64,000 nt of DNA. It comes from Planctomycetota bacterium (lineage in GTDB: Bacteria > Planctomycetota > Planctomycetia > Pirellulales > Lacipirellulaceae). Positions within the stretch are counted from its first letter, which is position 1. The number at the start of each line of letters is the position of its first letter. The stretch spans positions 49,477-113,476 of the forward strand of contig JAKOXH010000039.1 in assembly GCA_029781135.1 (NCBI GenBank), read 5' to 3'. Positions 62,335-64,000 of the stretch are shown in pieces. The notes under the pieces were generated by a model that saw only the letters and a list, made by a program, of their open reading frames with translations, was not told the DNA's origin and did no database searches. The position numbers and the translations under genes are program-made.

Positions 62335-62556
62335 GAAAGATCCTTTCCAACCGATGGAGTTTTCACGCCGGGCGTCACTCGATCATTAGAGCGAAACCAT
62401 GCCGCAAGTGCAAAGTTTCGCACGTTTCGATTAAGAAAATCCGTCGCGAACTGGAAAAAATCGCAGCCTTGGAGGTTAACTGCTATAATCGGGGAACAGC
62501 AAACCCTTGCATTTGGGCGATCAATCGCCCCTGATTGCTAATTCCTAATTCTGAAA

Positions 62557-63024
62557 ATGTCGCGAAAATTCAATCTTCTGCGTGTGATGGGGGTATTAGC
62601 CGCGGTGTTGATTATTGGGGCTGCGGCAATTTGGTTTTCCGGCGTCATCCCCACAAAGCCGTCGCGACCACCACAAAACTCGATTCTCGTCATTACACCC
62701 TATCGGTACAACGGAACGTGGGTCTTTGATGACGCCCGGTTCGGCCTCGTCCGAGAGCCATTTGTTGGCGGCGTACCAGCGATGATTGACGTGTTGGTTG
62801 CTAACATTCCTGATGCCCACAAAGGATTCCGGATGACGTTCTCGGCCAAACCATTTCCGGCATATCAGAAAAAGCTTACTTGGGTGCGGGGAGACATGGA
62901 CGGCAACTACTACAAAATCGATGACCCACCGATGGAAGGCTGGTTATGCCCGGCGATGTTCAAATACTATGACAAAGCGCCGCCTGAACTCTATGTCAAA
63001 GCCGATCCTTTGCCACCCATTTAA
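62557..63024 (+). CDS. DUF6717-like membrane-anchored protein
   Basis: 155 aa from the ATG at 62557. One N-terminal membrane helix (about 9-29, VMGVLAAVLIIGAAAIWF) precedes a small domain: SILVITPYRYNGTWVFDDAR, FGLVREPFVGGVPAMIDVLV, FRMTFSAKPFPAYQKKLTWV and MEGWLCPAMFKYYDKAPPEL. I recall the DUF6717 pattern (ITPYRY...TWVFDD...LVREPFV). No biochemical role is known to me. Confidence 0.75.
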   Translation: MSRKFNLLRVMGVLAAVLIIGAAAIWFSGVIPTKPSRPPQNSILVITPYRYNGTWVFDDARFGLVREPFVGGVPAMIDVLVANIPDAHKGFRMTFSAKPFPAYQKKLTWVRGDMDGNYYKIDDPPMEGWLCPAMFKYYDKAPPELYVKADPLPPI

Positions 63025-63107
63025 ATCCGTTTAAGCACCTCTAATGTTGATGGAGTACGGCAGCGGAATTCATCCGCGTTTGACTTACGCCGGTCGAGCC
63101 TTGTGGA

Positions 63108-63950
63108 TTAGCGTTTTCCCTGGCACCCCGCGCAATAAAACGTCGCCCGTTGGGCCTGTACGATTCGTCGCACTTCGCCCTCGTTACCGCATCTTGGGCA
63201 CGCTTTCCCGGCGCGGTCATAAACTCGGTGGCAATTTTGATAGCCGCCTGCCTGATTGAGTGCGTTGCGATAAGTTCCATCGCTTAACGTGGAACCTTCG
63301 TACCGGATGGCCTCTTCGAGAACCATCTGCGTCGCGTCGGCGATGGCCCGCCACTGCGATCGCGTGAGTTTGTTGCACCGCCGCGCCGGGTGGATTTGGG
63401 CCACATGCAATATCTCCGACGCATACAGGTTCCCGATTCCGGCCACGGCCCGCTGATCGAGCAACGCCACCTTCACGGCCCGCTTGCTGCCGGCCAGCCG
63501 TTCGCGAAACAACTCGGCCGTCATCGCGAGTGCGTCCGGCCCCAGCTTGGCGGGGCCGAACGCTTTTTCGAACTCCGGCGGCGAAATAACGCGAACACTT
63601 CCCAGCCCGCGACGGTCCCAATACAAAAGCTCGCGAATTTTGCGGCCGGCAAGCGTGCAGCGAAATCGCAAGTGTTCCTGGCTCGGCGGATCAGCCAGCA
63701 GCACCAGGCCCGTCATCCGCGGCTCGAACACAATCGCGTCCTGCGAATCCAAATGCAAAACCACGCGCTTTCCCACACGACCAATGGCATCAACACGCCG
63801 GCCCACCACACGGCGACGAAAGAAATCGATGCGTGGCGTGATTGCAATTGACTTCCGCCGGCGGGCAACGCGCTCAACATCCTTAATCCGCGCGCCGACG
63901 ATGCCCAAAATTCCCCGCCGCATCGTTTCGACTTCCGGCAATTCAGGCAT
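63108..63950 (-). CDS. mutM: Formamidopyrimidine-DNA glycosylase
   Basis: 280 aa. It removes oxidised purines such as 8-oxoguanine. MPELPEVETMRRGILG supplies the catalytic Pro2 and Glu3; RRVDAIGRVGKRVVLHLDS has the conserved Lys; the H2TH region has LLDQRAVAGIGNLYASEIL; and the zinc finger is KACPRCGNEGEVRRI...FYCAGCQGKR. Length and motifs are normal. It is the last gene of the window. Confidence 0.96.
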   Translation of the reverse strand: MPELPEVETMRRGILGIVGARIKDVERVARRRKSIAITPRIDFFRRRVVGRRVDAIGRVGKRVVLHLDSQDAIVFEPRMTGLVLLADPPSQEHLRFRCTLAGRKIRELLYWDRRGLGSVRVISPPEFEKAFGPAKLGPDALAMTAELFRERLAGSKRAVKVALLDQRAVAGIGNLYASEILHVAQIHPARRCNKLTRSQWRAIADATQMVLEEAIRYEGSTLSDGTYRNALNQAGGYQNCHRVYDRAGKACPRCGNEGEVRRIVQAQRATFYCAGCQGKR

Positions 63951-64000
63951 GATTGTTGAAAGGGCAATTGTAGATTAGCGTCGGCGGCAAACCCCCAATT
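63951..64000. other. Window edge, no feature
   Basis: These 50 bases upstream of mutM should include its promoter. No box or gene is visible. Confidence 0.3.

Noticed and set aside
1..64000. tRNA, rRNA, insertion sequences or prophage genes
   Set aside because: No cloverleaf with a TTCGA-type arm, no rRNA core, and no transposase or phage protein was recognised on either strand.

Overview
The window looks like chromosomal DNA of a planctomycete, most likely of the Pirellulales type. The evidence is GC-rich DNA, secreted proteins ending in dockerin-like repeats plus PEP-CTERM tails, a WD40-repeat serine/threonine kinase with an N-terminal zinc ribbon, a giant PKD-repeat protein with a basic Arg-rich N-terminus, several small families I associate with planctomycetes, and menaquinone genes of the futalosine route. 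I see no rRNA, tRNA, CRISPR array, insertion sequence or prophage.

Layout. 1-5200: a 5'-truncated beta-propeller/phosphoesterase, a convergent lamin-tail PEP-CTERM protein and a Crp/Fnr-type regulator. 5500-15320: a PhoR-like histidine kinase, then a divergent export locus made of a TolC-like outer-membrane protein, a GAF-HlyD fusion, a second HlyD adaptor and a PqqD/site-2-protease/HlyD fusion, with no recognisable ABC or RND pump. 15400-22200: a Cys-rich exported protein and the PKD giant. 22460-27650: the WD40 kinase. 27940-30730: a three-gene unit (membrane protein, CpsD-like protein with a broken P-loop, ExeA-like AAA ATPase) resembling exosortase/exopolysaccharide accessory genes. It sits beside three PEP-CTERM genes (30830-36270). 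36265-39884: larB, nnrD, ribF and nrnA, tightly spaced and overlapping. 40048-43970: a zinc-ribbon membrane protein, an FCP1-like phosphatase overlapping glycyl-tRNA synthetase, and a ComB-like phosphatase. 44086-48075: menaquinone genes (menG/ubiE, ubiX, ubiA/mqnP, mqnE). 48124-55961: recG, a DUF433/DUF5615 toxin-antitoxin pair, rnhA, a haem-type redox histidine kinase and priA. 56138-63950: nadD, small conserved genes, a soluble histidine kinase, nnrE, a frameshifted PIN toxin with its antitoxin, a Tat-exported DUF3500 protein, a DUF6717-like protein and mutM.

The most unusual signal is a set of short interspersed repeats of several unrelated families. They lie between genes, often as inverted pairs or hairpins that could act as terminators. 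They also lie in frame inside conserved genes: the PhoR-like kinase, the M50 fusion, the WD40 kinase, larB, ubiX, nadD and nnrE. One 25-base unit is identical in nadD and nnrE but is read in different frames, which points to spread at the DNA level. Family names come from recognition by eye and memory; no database search was run.
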